A stretch of 64,000 nucleotides of DNA from contig MU004183.1 in the NCBI GenBank assembly GCA_010093605.1, forward strand, positions 1,364,001-1,428,000, read 5' to 3'. The DNA is from Lophium mytilinum. Lineage: Eukaryota > Ascomycota > Dothideomycetes > Mytilinidiales > Mytilinidiaceae. Positions within the stretch are counted from its first letter, which is position 1. Each line of letters begins with the position of its first letter. Position numbers and translations under genes: made by a program. Under the pieces are notes generated by a model. It saw only the letters and a list, made by a program, of their open reading frames with translations. It was not told the origin of the DNA and did not search any database. Positions 1-10,627 of the stretch are shown one piece after another.

Positions 1-1459
1 TGTTGCCAGTCAATAAGGCCCGCAATCTCGAGGGATTTTGATACTCGAATGTTGCTCATAGATAGATCTGGATGTCGGAGGACGGGTCGGTTAAGATAGT
101 TTTCCTCAGGGTAGCCCAACCACTTCGCCATTTCCAGATACTTATGAAGGGCTTCTATGTGCGGCTTATACGGTAATTTGTCGTATCCATGGACCTGTCG
201 ATAGAGAGGCTCATAATGGCGACGTGGTTTAGCGAACCGCTCAGTCCATGCAAGTTCTTTCTTGCCAACCGCATGGAAAGCTTGGGTAGAGGAGGTCCCT
301 ACAAAGGTCAGAAGAGATCATAATTTCGAAGATTGGACGCCTTGTATCAGCTCTGTACACTCTTGTCTGTTGCGGTTTCAAGTGTCTTGATGCGTGTCAC
401 AGACTTGAGCATTATCGCTTGGAACAGTCAGCAAACTTGCCGAGCCGCCACAGACAGTGGCTGGTAGGCGGCATTCGGAGATGCGGTCTGTCGCTCAGGA
501 TTTCTGTCAATGCGTTGAGGCACCTCAAGGAGTTGCAGAATGGCGTGCACGGGCCTACAGCGAGGTATTGTGAAACAGACTTACATGGACCTCGATCGAG
601 GAGAGCTAGAGAGCTTCGCTGGTCATCCCACCAGCTGTAATGAGCCATGGGGCCCATACAAAAGGCTTTATCGCCATGGCCAGGAAGCGCTACAGCCTTG
701 GCCTTTTCTTCCGAGCTCAAATCATCTGGAAAGTAGATGCTACCGCTCGCTGGGAGTTGGATAGAGAACAAGTTCTTCTCCAAGTGCACGACCTGCTTGA
801 TGATTTGACCCTGCTGCTTGAGATCCAAAGTAGGCCAGATCTCGGCAAGAGAGTCACCATCAATTTTCTCCATGACGATATATTCGGCGCCCACAGCGTT
901 GTCAGCAGTCGAAGACCACCCATACACCCGTGGGACGGGGATGTTGTGAAGGCGTAGAAACTCCATTGTAGCCACTTCGCTTGCGGTTCCGTAATGGTTG
1001 GGAACGGTGGATGGATATGGCAGCCGTGCTAGAACGCGATGGCCATCGCTGAGCGTAGCTTCGAACACCCTGTTGAAACCTCCTTCGGCAAGTTTGATGA
1101 ACGAAGTCACGTTGGAAGCGCTCTGGCCGATTGACGATGCCATGACAGATTTCAGTGCTGGGATATTGAACTTCAAATAACGTTCCTTCATCCTCAATGG
1201 CTCATTGTAGCTACTAACATCAGCAATTTGATTAACTACTATGTACGGAAGCGGAATATACTCACATCCATCTGCCAGAAGTGTACGCATACATAGACTC
1301 ATCTCCTGCTGCCAAGATAGGGGATCCGGCGACTGGCGTGGAAAAGCTTCCGAACCATCGCGGCTTGACGTTGAGGACTGTTTTGAAGTTAGTCGGATTG
1401 GGGAGGTGCTTGAGGGGGCCAAAAGATATGGCCATGGTAAGTAGCTTGAAGAGCTCCAT
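1..1459 (-). CDS. AIM9/APH-like kinase-fold protein, C-terminus cut by left window edge
   Basis: Member of the fungal phosphotransferase-enzyme family related to yeast Aim9 (mitochondrial, function poorly known) and to aminoglycoside phosphotransferases. Proposed exons on the minus strand are 1459-1266, 1210-585 and 298-1. The introns are 1211-1265 (GTGAGT..TAG) and 299-584 (GTAAGT..TAG). Splicing joins the family signature YTSGRW-IYNEPLRMKERYLKFN at the first junction and DRGPW-TSSTQAFHAVGKKEL at the second. Visible motifs are the nucleotide-binding-like segment LAEGGFNRVFEATLSDG, EYIVMEKIDGDSL, and near the window edge RHPDLSMSNI followed by GLIDWQ, which corresponds to the catalytic-loop and metal-binding regions. 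The start is the first in-frame ATG; the 60-residue leader is basic and hydrophobic, in keeping with mitochondrial import. It lies head to head with RRP3, 318 bp apart. A related gene lies at 10628-12504. Family assignment is firm; biochemical activity is not known. Confidence 0.82.
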
Positions 1460-1777
1460 GTTGAGGAAGAAAGTTAGCAGTGATGTTAGCGCATTGCCAG
1501 GTAGTGGCTGGAAGTTACTCTGGCATAGACCCAAATGCAACTCTACAAGGGCTGTTAAACTGCCACCAGACTTCAGATTGAGGCACAGCAGCTTGCATGC
1601 GGCGCACTGGTTGACGCTCAGGAGACGCACTGAAGCGGCGGGATATGGAGTAGTCAGTTAGCGCGTGACGGTTTAGGCCCCGCTTAAATAAATTATTCGG
1701 TATCAGCCTTACATTCAACACCACCTCTACTTTTTTTCAAAACAGAATCCTCACTCAGGCAAGACAACAACAGCATC

Positions 1778-3495
1778 ATGGACAATGGCATACCCAAGAA
1801 GAGGAAGCTCAACAACGGCTCTTCCTTCGCGGGAGTAGCACCTAAAAAATCGAGCTTCAAAAGCGGCCCGCCGAAATCTTCAAAGTTCTCGAACCCCTCC
1901 AAATTTTCCAAACCACATACGAAGGATAGCAAGGGCAAACGTATCAAACCATCAACTGCCACAGCTAAGCCTTCGTCCTCCACCCCGAAGCCGAAGCCTA
2001 CGAGAGCAGTCGAACTCGAAACTTCGGACTCCCCCGAGTCTGAAGCCGACGAGGATGACGCTACCGACGAAGACGAAGCAGCGGTTGCAGAGCCAACACC
2101 CGAAACCACACCTACTAGTGATAAAGAAGAGGTAGTGCGAAAGTCATTCGCGGAACTAGGCATAATAGAGAGTCTTTGTGAGGCTTGTGTGAACTTAGGC
2201 TACAAGTTCCCAACACCTGTACAGGCAGAAGCTATACCGCTCGCGATCGAAGGCCGAGACTTGATCGGTCTGGCAGAAACGGGCTCTGGTAAAACTGCTG
2301 CATTCGCATTGCCGATATTGCAGGCACTCATGGATAAGCCGCAGCCTTTGTTCGGCTTGGTGCTGGCCCCGACAAGAGAACTGGCGTATCAGATTTCACA
2401 GCAATTTGAGGCGTTGGGGTCTCTGATCAATGTGCGATGCGCGGTTCTTGTTGGTGGTATGGATATGGTGCCACAAGCTATTCAGCTGGGAAAGAAGCCT
2501 CACATCGTTGTTGCGACACCTGGAAGACTGTTGGATCACTTGGAGAATACGAAAGGCTTCTCTCTGCGTAACCTGAAGTATCTCGTAATGGACGAAGCAG
2601 ACCGACTCCTCGACCTCGACTTCGGACCCGTCCTGGACAAAATCCTCAAGGTTCTCCCGCGGGAAGGACGACACACCTATCTCTTCTCCGCTACCAGTAA
2701 GCCCTCCTACTATCTCTATCAATCCAGCCATTAACACAAACCACAGTGTCTTCCAAAATCGAATCCCTCCAACGCGCCTCCCTCCACAACCCCGCCCGCG
2801 TCAGCATCAGCAGCTCCTCGCACCAAACCGTCTCCACGCTCCTCCAATCCTTCAACTTCATCCCCCACAAGTACAAAGACCTCTACCTGATCCACCTACT
2901 CAACGACAACCTCGGCCACCCCGCCATCGTCTTCACCCGCACCGTCAACGAAACCCAGCGCCTTGCCATCGCACTGCGCACCCTCGGCTTCGGCGCCATC
3001 CCGCTGCACGGGCAGCTCTCGCAGTCCGCGCGGCTTGGATCGCTCGCCAAGTTCCGCTCCCGCAGCCGGGATATTCTCGTAGCGACGGACGTGGCGGCTC
3101 GTGGACTGGATATCCCAAGTGTGGATCTGGTGGTTAATTTTGATCTGCCGCCGGATTCGAAGACGTATGTGCACCGGGTGGGACGCACGGCAAGAGCGGG
3201 GAAGTCGGGGAAGGCGGTTAGCTTCGTTACGCAGTATGATTTGGAGCTCTGGTTGAGAATTGAGAACGCGTTGGGAAAGAAGTTGGACGAGGAGAAGGTC
3301 GAGAAAGACGAGGTGATGGTGTTGGCGGAGAGGGTAGGGGATGCGCAGAGGGAGGCTGTGAAGCAGATGAAGCTGCTGCATGAAGGTAGGGGAAAGAGGG
3401 GCGCGGTGCTCAAGGGGCGGAGAAGAGAGGGAGGTGGAGGTGGAGGTGGAGGTGGGAAGAGGGGTAGAGATGATATGGATAGGGAGGAGGGTTAG
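1778..3495 (+). CDS. RRP3: ATP-dependent DEAD-box rRNA helicase Rrp3
   Basis: DEAD-box RNA helicase of the Rrp3 type, needed in yeast for pre-18S rRNA processing in the nucleolus. Exons are 1778-2696 and 2747-3495, giving 555 aa; the intron (GTAAGC..CAG) splits the codon right after helicase motif III (SAT). Residues 1-120 are a Lys/Ser/Pro-rich then acidic tail with a KKRK nuclear-signal-like start. The core follows: Q-motif around 121-148 ([10 protein letters not shown]...PTPVQ), Walker A AETGSGKT near 165, [22 protein letters not shown] near 270, SAT near 304, [21 protein letters not shown] and [10 protein letters not shown] near 448. The C-terminus carries a run of glycines encoded by repeated GGAGGT. 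All catalytic motifs are intact. Divergent from the AIM9-like gene. Confidence 0.93.
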
Positions 3496-4004
3496 GTTAG
3501 GTATCAGGTAGGTGATGATTACTTGCGATTGGAGAGTACGATGTTTCTTGCATATGCTTCATCAAAAGTGTCGATTATTATCGAAGACGCATAATATCAT
3601 GAGCTACCTTGTTCGATTTCGCTACGTTGTCAGACTGTGATATAGCTGCCAACTTAGCGTATATGCGTGTACGAAAGCTGTACCTACGTAGAGAAAGCGT
3701 ACTCACCCGTGCCACCATGGATCAACCATCCGCAATCCCACGAACCGCATCCATGCAGCAGATCAGGAACCTTCGCAAACCCTTAGGGTGGGGTCTTCGA
3801 ATTCCATCACCGTGACGTCAAAACCCCACAACTCACGAGAAATGTGTCTTCGCCACGGTGCGAACGGTATTTAAATCAATGAATCCAAACAGCATCGAAG
3901 CAGCTTCACATACATACTACCTACTCAACCGCTTTCCAATCCCTCAAATCTCCAACATCAAAAACCAACTCTCCAAACCCTCAAACCGCTAACCGCCATT
4001 CAAC
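3496..4004. other. Intergenic, RRP3 to small gene
   Basis: About 510 bp with no supported gene. The last 110 bp are rich in CAAC/CCAAC/TCAAA and pyrimidines, as is usual for a fungal 5' leader before the ATG at 4005. A TATTTAAAT stretch lies near 3868-3876 and may be a TATA-like element for the gene at 4005. Confidence 0.5.
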
Positions 4005-4311
4005 ATGCCTCGCGACGGCACCGGCGCCTCCGACAACGCTGTCGAGAACACTAACAACATCATCCACGGTGCTAGCGGCGACGTGCGTTTACCCTTCCAT
4101 CATTCCCTTGTTCTCCCTTGAAGAAATTCAACTAACTCGTATCATACAGACATCACTCAACCGCGCCTCGAAAGTCGCACCTCTCCCCGAAGCGGAGAAG
4201 GGCGCGGCGTTGGAAGGCTTGAACGCGAGTGGAGGGGGAAGTGCGGGGACGAACCAGGGCAAGGGGAATGATTCGAATAAGGAGCCGCTGGTGGATCAGG
4301 TGACGAAGTAG
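4005..4311 (+). CDS. Small hydrophilic conserved-type protein, 79 aa
   Basis: Two exons, 4005-4082 and 4150-4311, with a 67-nt intron (GTGCGT..CAG, branch-like CTAACTC before the acceptor). The product of 79 aa is hydrophilic: an N-terminal half rich in Asp/Asn/Gly, a short helix-prone segment (SLNRASKVAPLPEAEKGAAL), then a Gly/Ser/Asn tail ending in a charged segment. There is no signal peptide or membrane segment. It resembles short hydrophilic proteins of unknown function that recur in filamentous fungi, but I cannot name a family. The frame is maintained exactly across the splice, and a pyrimidine/A-rich leader precedes the ATG, which supports a real gene. Confidence 0.68.
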
Positions 4312-5187
4312 GTGTTTTGAGAAAGAGAAATGATGATGTGAGAGGGAGAGGAATTGGTGAGAACAGCTAGGGATATTACTAGTCTTTTCACCGTTATTCT
4401 TGTGGAAAGGGGCTTAGCAGAGGAGAGATGAGATCAGAGAACTGTGACAAGATGGGACTCAGATTGAAGGATAAAGGGACCATTATTGTGTGTATTCAGA
4501 AAGCATGCATTACCATCACACATTGGAATCGAGCTTTGAGAGTGTGCCATTCGCTATTCGTCGGAACATTTTGCAGTAGTACCTGCGTGGCGTACCTCTC
4601 CTTCCACCGCACTTCGCATGACCGTGCATGACATGACATCGGACTTACATGTACATACATATGCAGACGCAGCACGAAAATGCCTCACCTGAGAGCTCGC
4701 TTAGGGAATTGTTATCTTCCATACCTTTTAGACGTTACAGGTCAATGAGCTGAGGTCGGCGCGGCTTGGAGGTGGAGCTTGGAGCGTGGCGGAAGAGCGG
4801 TCTGCAAAGCGGCCTACCATTCGGAGCGTCTCTCAAGTCGACGCTTTCTAGCCTCTACAGTCTCACAGCGTGGACGGATGCTCTAGAGGTGTCGGCGTTC
4901 CCGATACCTGACGAGTGCGGTTTTGTTTAGTGCAAGGTAGGTCTAGGAACCAATGCAAAGTAGTGAGTGGGAGAGAGACACAAGAACCAATCACAAATCA
5001 ACAAAGCAGTATACGAGTATGTTTGAGAGGGGCTTGATTCATTGCTTAATGTTTCAATCTCTCTGAGGCCATTGCGCTCCTGCTGTCCAGTCAGGAACGC
5101 AACGAGCGTGATGGCCAGAACGCTTCCCGCTATTCCGAACATCGTAAACCTTCATGACAGTCCCATTTTCTAAACGCCAAAACGCCC
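4312..5187. other. Intergenic between convergent genes
   Basis: The 3' ends of the 79-aa gene and of hacA face each other here. Short open frames exist but none has a family signature or splice structure. If hacA mRNA is left unspliced, its frame ends at 5188, at the border of this segment. Confidence 0.5.
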
Positions 5188-5395
5188 TCATACGCCTTTG
5201 CAACTCCGCCGCCGCCTTGCATGCCTAACCCGAGAGCCTCTACGCAGATCCGCACACGTCCCTTTAATGCCCTGCTCTGAATCTCTCGGACGAAAATTTC
5301 GAGTCCGTATAAGTCCTCCCACACGCTTCCCTACTCGGTCGCTGTCAAGCACCGGTCCACCAACCAATCCCCGGGAGGCGGCGGCACTTGAGACA

Positions 5396-6471
5396 CTAAA
5401 CGACTTCGGCTGCAAGGCAAGTCTCGTCGCTAACACGCGGGGATGCCGGTGCTGCGCCAGAGTCTGCTCGCAAATCAAAGTGTTTAGCATCAAAAGGGCT
5501 ATCGAATCCATAGGGGTCGGCCGACGAGTCCGGTGCGACGAATGAGGAGTTGAAAAAGCCTTGGGTGGACTCGGCCGAGTCATCGAATCTGTCCAGGTCG
5601 AGAAAATCCTCCATATTGTCGTTGAGGAAAGGGGAAGGCTCAAGAGGATGAGAAAGGAGGTCAAAAGCTGAAAGGCCGGCCGGGGTTTTGTCATAGTCGA
5701 GAGCGCCAGGGAGTCCGACTGACACTGCAGGTCGCACAATATCTCAGCAGGATATCGTGTCGTGTCGGACTCAAAGACGGTGATTTCGCTATATGAAGGC
5801 GTGGCGGGCTGGCTGTAGGTGTCGTGGGGCGTGTCCATGCTGTCCATAGACTCGGGGCTAGGGAAGGATGTCTGGCGAGGGCAGACGGTGTTTGAGAACA
5901 GCGACTCGATCGAGGAGTCGGTCGACTCGGGAATCTGGATGCCCGACTCGACTCTTGTCTTGAGTTCGGGAGCGGCTGTTCGGTAGCCGTTGAGAAGGGC
6001 GTCCTTGAGTTTGTTTTCCCGTGTGGCTCGGGCAAGCTCTTCCTCCATTTTGTCCATCCTGGACTGCATCAGGTCTTTCTCGCCTTGTAGCTGCTCGACC
6101 TCGGCCCGTTTCCGTTCGCGAGAGTTGTGGGCAGCTAGGCGGTTGCGCTTGACACGCTCGATGCGGCGCTGCTCCTTTTCATCTTCTGTCTTGGCGCGCT
6201 TTCGTGGCGGTAGCTGGGTCTTTGGTTCAGGGAGGACTTGGCCCCACGACTTCCGCTTTTTGGCAGGCTTAGCCGAGCCGTCCGGCATCGGCGAGGAGGT
6301 CTCGGGGGAGGGTGAACCCTGGTACTGTGTCTGAAGGTCCTCCATCTTGATGCCGGTGTTGTCGAAGGGGGAGGGCGAGGCTGACTGGAAAGAAAGGCTG
6401 TCGTGATTCATCATGTCGGTGTTGGATGTGATTGGTGTGTAATGCGGCGTAGTGATCTGGTCGGTGCCCAT
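5396..6471 (-). CDS. hacA: Unfolded-protein-response bZIP transcription factor HacA (Hac1)
   Basis: Master activator of the unfolded-protein response. The recognisable core is KKRKSWGQVLPEPKT followed by the basic region RIERVKRNRLAAHNSRERKR (N-x7-R bZIP signature) and a leucine-zipper-like segment (VEQLQGEKDLMQSRM and on). The first frame runs 6471-5725 and on. A 20-nt deletion at about 5705-5727 shifts it into a second frame that stays open to 5396, giving 351 aa with an acidic Phe/Asp-rich C-terminal region (NDNMEDFLDLDRFDD) as expected for the activating form. Without the deletion the frame ends at 5188 (427 aa), the probable inactive form. ATG 6471 is the first ATG; the open frame extends only through a TTG codon upstream. 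Identification is firm; the exact cut sites are inferred. Confidence 0.92.
5705..5727 (-). promoter_or_regulatory. hacA: Predicted IRE1-type unconventional 20-nt intron of hacA
   Basis: At 5730-5724 the mRNA reads CTGCAGT, which fits the CNGCNGN loop consensus of IRE1 substrates, flanked by GAC and GTC that can close a 3-bp stem. Removing exactly 20 nt (for example 5724-5705 or 5727-5708) moves translation into the downstream frame that is open for about 100 codons to 5396. There are no GT..AG ends. The 20-nt size matches the known introns of filamentous-fungal hacA/hac1. The second loop (CCTGGCG) is less perfect, so the exact boundary is uncertain by about 3 nt. Confidence 0.75.
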
Positions 6472-9400
6472 AAAAATGGTTGACTGCAACCTTGGATATG
6501 CTGCATTTGGATGGGCGATGGTGGACAGATATCAGCATCAGCTTGAGGACACGGTGGCCCTTTATGTGCCAGGCAGCGGCCAAGGGGGCGGCGGCGAGTC
6601 GAGCCTAGCCGAGCTGGGATGGTGCTCGGGGCTTGTGAGTCTACTTTTAGTGCCACAGTGCCGTGGAAGGCGCCCCCTGGCGACCCCCTGGTCCCACTGC
6701 TCCTTCCACACAGGTCCTGCGTCCCTCCACCCCGAACACCCACAACAGGCCCGTCGATGCATCTCGACGCTGATAGTTTCACCATCCGCCGCGGCTGCGT
6801 CCTCGAGATCCGCTTCTGCTGTCTATATCTGCATGGCCGCGGCCAGCGTGGGGAATATGGAGCTAGGAGGCGCGTCCGACGGACGATCCACTCAGGAATC
6901 GCTGACCTTCTCCTTGCTTCTGCAGCTGCCTGCCCATCCAACACACGGCCTGCTGTTTCACCGTCCGACGCAGCGTCACTGGCCTCAGGGGGGCGACTCG
7001 GGCGTCTCGGGTGCGCCAATTGCGTTGCCTAGCCCGCAGCTCCCTTCTCCAATTATGGATGCCTTCAAAGAATTCGTCAGCGCTGTCGTGATGCAGCCGC
7101 ACACATCAGCGTCGTCCTTTTTTCAGCCCATCATCGCCGCTGCTACATTATTAGCACGCCGTGTTGGCGTCAGACAAAGACCGTATCGCCGGCTCGTCTA
7201 TTAGGCCCACGTTCGTCTCACATCAGGCTTCTGCTTTGTGTGAGCAGATTAGGCATGTGCCTGCAATTAATTTAGGTGACAGCATTAACGAGCCATGGCT
7301 GCTGTTATCATCGCTGTCCGAATTGCACCACGTCCTTCCTGCTTTGTGTCCAGCAATAGACAATCAATCTGCAACATCGTCCAGACTGGCCTGCCTTCCA
7401 GCCTTCAGTGCATACGACGTCCTTTGTGGTGCGTAGCACTACTATACGCGTCTCCCGCCGTCCCGGCGTACCGCGGGCGGTCCCTGCAGAACCTTGAGTA
7501 ATTACGCATCCGTTCCTCGCGTGACTCCACGATGATAGCAATTTGGGGTTAATTGAACCCGGAGACTTTGTTCACAATAGGTACCGATGTCCATATCTGG
7601 TTGCAACGCTAGCATTTTGTGGAGTTGCAATCTGGGGACTGTTTCCAGAATATTCTTTGACTTCCGCACTCTATTCAGTACCTAATTCGTCTTAATCAAT
7701 TCCCTCACTTTATGTCACGTTTTTCCGTGATCCACGTCACGAGTTACCTGTGTGACACCTCTTCTTCCCTAGTCATTTGATTTTCTGCGAACATTTGCAA
7801 ATCCTTGATGCACAGGAACTGGTGGTATTCAGACTCCGTGTGATCCTGCTGTTGTTTCATCTTCCGCTGTCTCATTTGCCGACGCCCAACACCAACTGTG
7901 AACCCATCCTCCCGCGTCCCGCAGACCTCACGACCTCGCCGCATCCATCACTCCTCCCGCTGCAAACTCCTGCCGACATGCCATGCAACCCACGGTCCGG
8001 ACCGTTCTCCCCTTCGCGCCTGTTCCTGCGCCTGCGGTGCGGCACCTGAAACCACAGCTCCTGCAACCGCAGTTCAAGTGCCGAATGGTTGCCAAGGTGC
8101 ATGAGCCTTGCCGCACTCGCCCCTTACATGTAGGCCTAGACGGACTCTTACAACTCCCTCGACGACCAAGTCCAAGATATGCAACACCACTGTCGAATAG
8201 AACCCCAAGCCCCCCACTATACCAACGGTCGCTGCCCCTCATCCCACTTGACCCCTCTATCACTATCGCCAATGTGGGATCGAAGCGGCACATAAAACAC
8301 CAACTTCTCAGGATGTCTAGACCAGCTCTTACCATGCTTCCGACAACCGGCCACCATCGGGACAAAGGCATTGGTAACCAACAAGCGGCGTAGCGCAAGC
8401 TTCGGCCCAAAATCATTTGATAATCAGTGAGCGGCACAGAGTGACGAACAAGCAAGCTAGACCTCACCAGCCTCCTTTTCGGTCCCCCGACCGTAGGCCG
8501 CAGACCCAGACCTCGGCGTGAGAATATCACCATGACGACTATCCCACATATAGCCAACCTCCGCCCGCTGCGCCCTCAGAGTTTCATGGGACGAGGAGGA
8601 TGAGATGGCGATGCGATGAGGTGAAAATAGGTGGCTAAGGTAAGACATTTGAGCCTTGGTTGGAGATGAGTCAAACGTGGATGGATGGGCGAGGTGGCTA
8701 TGTATATGAGGTCAAGTGGGGGGTTTGGGTGGTGTTTTTGCGGGGTGGTTTGAAGTCGGGTTTGCTTCGGCTAGGCCTCGAGCTTGTTGGGGATTGTACC
8801 AGAGTTTGACGCGAAGAGTAATGTTTTTAAAAAGGGAAGTGGTGGTGGATGTGGGCTTTCTGGGTTGTGGAGAGGTGAGTCCATGGAGGTTATAGACGTG
8901 GGGAAGGTAAGTATTTCTGGAGCGTTCCTTTTAGAGTCGTTTGTTTTAGAGTCGTTCATATTAGAAGCGTCGCAGGTTCTTATTTCGTATCTCATTCTAC
9001 TCTCGTTATTCTGGAATAGGGCAGTGCATTGAGGTACCTCAAGAGGCTGTAGACCGTTCCAGCCTCAACGTCGATGCTCATCATACGAAAATCGGCGATT
9101 TTACATATCTTTTGTACCGCCAAAAAATGCAGTTGTTGGAACACCTCAAACACTGTAGCGGCTTTCAGATCCTCGTCGTCGACGATTTGATATCCGATGT
9201 CATTCCCTTTACATCACACACCCGAAATCCTCAGTGTATTAAGGCACCTCGAACGCCGTCAAAACTTCCAGCTCTTCAAATGTCAAGAGCCCGATTTGCG
9301 CCCTCGGTCAAAATAATTCGCCGATAGGACCTGATTGCATGGTAGCGAATTCGGTTCCCATCAAATCTAGCGAACAAAAGCGACCCTTCGAAGTCGCCAT

Positions 9401-9654
9401 AAGCACGCAATCTGTCCTCTGTGCTCTACGCTTTTCGAAGCGAGAGATTGCTGGTTTGGGTAAAGCATTTCTTGGCATCACTTTGAAGGACGTCATGATC
9501 ACATGGGGACAAGGAAAACTGAGCAAGGAGATAGTCTATTATCGGGTATCCTCTAGAGAGAGCTCTAGGGTCGCGCCTTAATAGAACTCACTTGGTATGT
9601 AAGTGTGGATGAAAGGAAAATCGGAGGGGTATCTTGTGATCTTTGGAGGGTTAG
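6472..9654. other. Long intergenic region upstream of hacA
   Basis: About 3.2 kb without a supported gene. The part next to hacA is GC-rich and open in many frames on both strands, typical of shadow frames in a promoter or long leader. Around 7708-7745 there is a cluster of CACG/CGTG words, including CCACGTCACG, possibly bZIP sites. At about 9030, 9137 and 9241, three diverged copies of a roughly 105-bp unit begin with ACCTC(A/G)A; see findings. Confidence 0.45.
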
Positions 9655-10080
9655 TTAGTGAGTTGGAGGCACCCCGACGTCGCCATCCCTGAGGTAAGTG
9701 CTGTAGGTAAGTTGGGTATAACAGAGCTTCTTCTCAGCCTGCTCTAGCATATCCTTGCAGACTCTCTCCACCTCCGCTTCGAGATCCTCCGCCTTCGTAT
9801 CGAACTTGCCAACGGCTAAGTCGCCATGAGTGCCGTACTTCTTGATGAACTTCAGGAGCACAGATGCCGTGGCTTGCCTGTTGGCTTGCAACTTAATTAT
9901 GAGATACCTGCCATCAATCTTCTCTCCCACATCGAGCCTCACTTGGCTGTTTTCATCGCTCACCTTGTTCTGTGGAGGGACGATGCGTCTTCCGGGGACA
10001 CTAGCTCCTAAGAACCTCTGGACCAGATTGTATGAGCTTGCTAAGCCATCCATCGCCTTCTTGACTGTCCAGCGGGCCAT
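9655..10080 (-). CDS. Hypothetical protein, 141 aa
   Basis: Single open frame from ATG at 10080 to TAA at 9655. The product is basic to neutral and soluble-looking, with an amphipathic C-terminal helix (AEDLEAEVERVCKDMLEQAE). There is no signal peptide, membrane segment or family motif that I recognise. Codon use is balanced and the frame is free of the low-complexity seen in shadow frames nearby, which favours a real gene. An additional upstream exon cannot be excluded, because the frame stays open 27 nt upstream through a GTG. Function unknown. Confidence 0.5.
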   Translation of the reverse strand: MARWTVKKAMDGLASSYNLVQRFLGASVPGRRIVPPQNKVSDENSQVRLDVGEKIDGRYLIIKLQANRQATASVLLKFIKKYGTHGDLAVGKFDTKAEDLEAEVERVCKDMLEQAEKKLCYTQLTYSTYLRDGDVGVPPTH

Positions 10081-10627
10081 GTTATCAGAGTAGCTTGATG
10101 ATGACACCCAATATCTTGTTGTTTTCGAAGTAGGTTCGTGTGCTGAGGCACCTCGGGCCGCTGTGAAGGATCGATGTAGCTACTTCTAGCCGCTCAGAAT
10201 CTGGCTGGGAAGTTGAAAAGACTGGAGAGCACCCTTCAGATCTGTTAGCAACAAAAGAGACCATGGAGGCATAACCCCTACCTCTGAAGGCCTTACGCAA
10301 GGCGGAAAGTGTGAACTATTGGCTGCTCGATGCTGTTTCGACACCGAAGACCAAGATTAGTGATGCTCCGAATGCCAGATCTTTGTATCTGTGTCAGTAT
10401 ATTTGAAAGACAACTATAGATATAGAAGCTCCTCAACTTGCACCGTGAAGTGTTCTGTGTTAGCTGCCGTTGCTGGCCGCTCAATGCCCTGGCCAATGAT
10501 ACGTCGCATGACCATCCACTGGACCGTGCGTCACTATTCCGGGCTCATCTACTTCTCTTCGAACATTCATCACCAACCATGACATTTCTTTCCTCAACTC
10601 TTTCACATAGTTTCCCTTGCCGCTGCG
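10081..10627. other. Intergenic before the second APH-like gene
   Basis: About 550 bp. A GAGGCACCTC word at 10145-10154 matches the start of the dispersed repeat units seen elsewhere in the window. An out-of-frame ATG at 10579 opens a 51-codon upstream frame that overlaps the ATG of the next gene and could lower its translation. Confidence 0.4.

Noticed and set aside
6452-7204. 250-codon plus-strand and several minus-strand frames upstream of hacA
   Set aside because: GC-rich DNA open in many frames at once; none has family motifs, and it overlaps the hacA start region.
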